DNA of 64,000 nt, taken from the NCBI GenBank assembly GCA_946902875.1, contig OX336355.1, positions 13,177,347-13,241,346 on the forward strand, written 5' to 3'. Below are positions 63,251 to 64,000 of the stretch, one piece after another; the first letter of the stretch is position 1; every line of letters begins with the position of its first letter. Source of the DNA: Nematopogon swammerdamellus. Taxonomy: Eukaryota > Arthropoda > Insecta > Lepidoptera > Adelidae. The notes below the pieces were generated by a model. It did no database searches. It was not told the DNA's origin and saw only the letters and a list, made by a program, of their open reading frames with translations. The translations under genes were made by a program, and so were the position numbers.

Positions 63251-63643
63251 CGTCAGCCTCGGTAGCTCAGTGGCGCGGTTGGTTAGTCAACTGTTATTAA
63301 GCAACGCTGAGCGCGGTCAGTGATTGGATGGGTGACCGCTCGACCGTTGGAGGCTGACCGTGGTTCGGATTCCACGTTAAACTGTAGGTCCCTTCCCTTC
63401 TTACCTTACTAGGTGGTAGGGTTTATCCCGGCCGGGTTGGTACCACCGCACTGAACGAAACGTCGGTCGAAACGGCTATGTAAATAGTTCGTGTTTTCCG
63501 TCCAGTTTAGTGTAGCCGACATGAAATGAAGGGAAGCACTGACATGGCACCTAGTTCACCCTGTGTTATGGGCTGACATCACGGATGTTGTAGGTGATGT
63601 AGCCAACCGTGTCAGGTTCCATAAAAAAAAAAAAAAAAAAATA
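63251..63643 (+). mobile_element. S SINE, full length
   Basis: A box 'tagctcagtgg' (63,263-63,273), 5S-like segment 63,297-63,338 ('ttaagcaacgctgagcgc', 'ttggatgggtgaccg'), B box 'ggttcggattcc' (63,362-63,373), body of the 'catgaaatgaa' subtype, and a ~19-base A-tail. One of the best-preserved copies. Confidence 0.9.
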
Positions 63644-63689
63644 TGTCGCGCTTTCTGAAAAAAAAAAAAATTCCAGCACATTTGAGGAC

Positions 63690-63935
63690 TATGAGGAACT
63701 AGCATCCCTTATTCCTTGCACTCCGTCTTATCTCCGCAACACTCGTCACAAAGTGGCTCAGCACAGTTTTGTTGTTGACATTGGACTTTTGAGAACAAAT
63801 TGATTGTCAAAATCGTTGCTTTTCCGCACCGCTACGTTGTTGGTGTGGAGCTGTCTTCCGGCGAGTGTGTTTCCCGGATATAAAACGTCGTATCAATAGG
63901 CTAGACCAGCCATTCTCAACCAGTGTGTCAGGAGT
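63690..63935 (+). pseudogene. CR1/Jockey-type LINE, 3' region
   Basis: ELASLIPCTPSYLRNTRHKV, AQHSFVVDIGLLRTN and a stop, then a frameshifted SCLPASVFPG-like end. Same protein region as 28.8 kb, eroded. Confidence 0.7.
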
Positions 63936-64000
63936 GTCGCGAGAATTTCTAAAAAATACAAAATTTTGCCCTTCCGCACTGTAAAACATCAAATCCAAAA

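Overview
The window reads as repeat-dense, non-coding nuclear DNA from a moth or butterfly (Lepidoptera). The signs are short TTAGG-type (arthropod telomere motif) tracts, an R2-group retrotransposon with a restriction-like endonuclease, RTE and CR1/Jockey-type LINE fragments, many tRNA-derived SINEs, and the AT-rich 'accaagtgcgagtc...gggttccgtatc' and 'actagctgtgcccgcg' repeats that I recall as typical of lepidopteran genomes. It is not bacterial: there are no operons, and the only long intact reading frame is a retrotransposon.

Family names used here. S = a SINE of about 350-390 bp whose head mixes tRNA-like and 5S-rRNA-like promoter segments, with a conserved body and an A-tail. Ser-SINE = the same kind of body behind a tRNA-Ser/Leu-like head. 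Hybrid SINE = the S body behind the leader of element B. B = an element of about 330 bp with several stem-loops, often ending in (GTAT)n. E = a MITE-like element of about 380-640 bp with ends related to TTTTTAGGGTTCCGTATC. D = the 'actagctgtgcccgcgg' repeat (about 230 bp). G = an 'aaccgacttcc' repeat. R19 = an unnamed repeat whose two copies lie near 2.3-3.9 and 18.9-19.4 kb. Copies A and B = short elements sharing a 3' tail with the intact LINE.

Layout. 0-5 kb: a possible 3' exon end, a ~315-bp tandem array, copy A, an R19 copy carrying a perfect-TIR MITE and a LINE RNase H fragment, then D copies. 4.7-16.5 kb: B elements, a hybrid SINE, nested MITEs, a 68-bp array, S and Ser-SINE copies, E elements. 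17-18.6 kb: RTE fragments, S copies and a short COMMD4-like exon whose splice-acceptor region is triplicated in 90-bp units. 19-31 kb: fold-back elements (one with ~139-bp arms), a piggyBac-like TTAA MITE, CR1/Jockey and RTE pseudogenes, and a hAT-like MITE with a perfect 8-bp duplication. 31-46 kb: E, S and B copies, a ~210-bp array (38.3-39.7 kb), and an 883-bp TIR transposon inside an E element. 46.7-50.8 kb: an intact 972-codon RLE retrotransposon ORF plus copy B, both lodged in one E element. 51-64 kb: CR1 inside RTE, a 68-bp satellite-like array, a second RLE-LINE fragment, a GC-rich island and a closing cluster of B, S and CR1.

Likely host content is slight: the C-terminal segment at 1-108, the COMMD4-like exon at 18,212-18,349 (-), and two speculative first exons (35.1 kb +, 59.6 kb -). 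The most notable pattern is modular: one SINE body occurs behind three unrelated heads, and the B-led hybrid recurs three times with the same junction. All family calls are from reading alone; no search was run.
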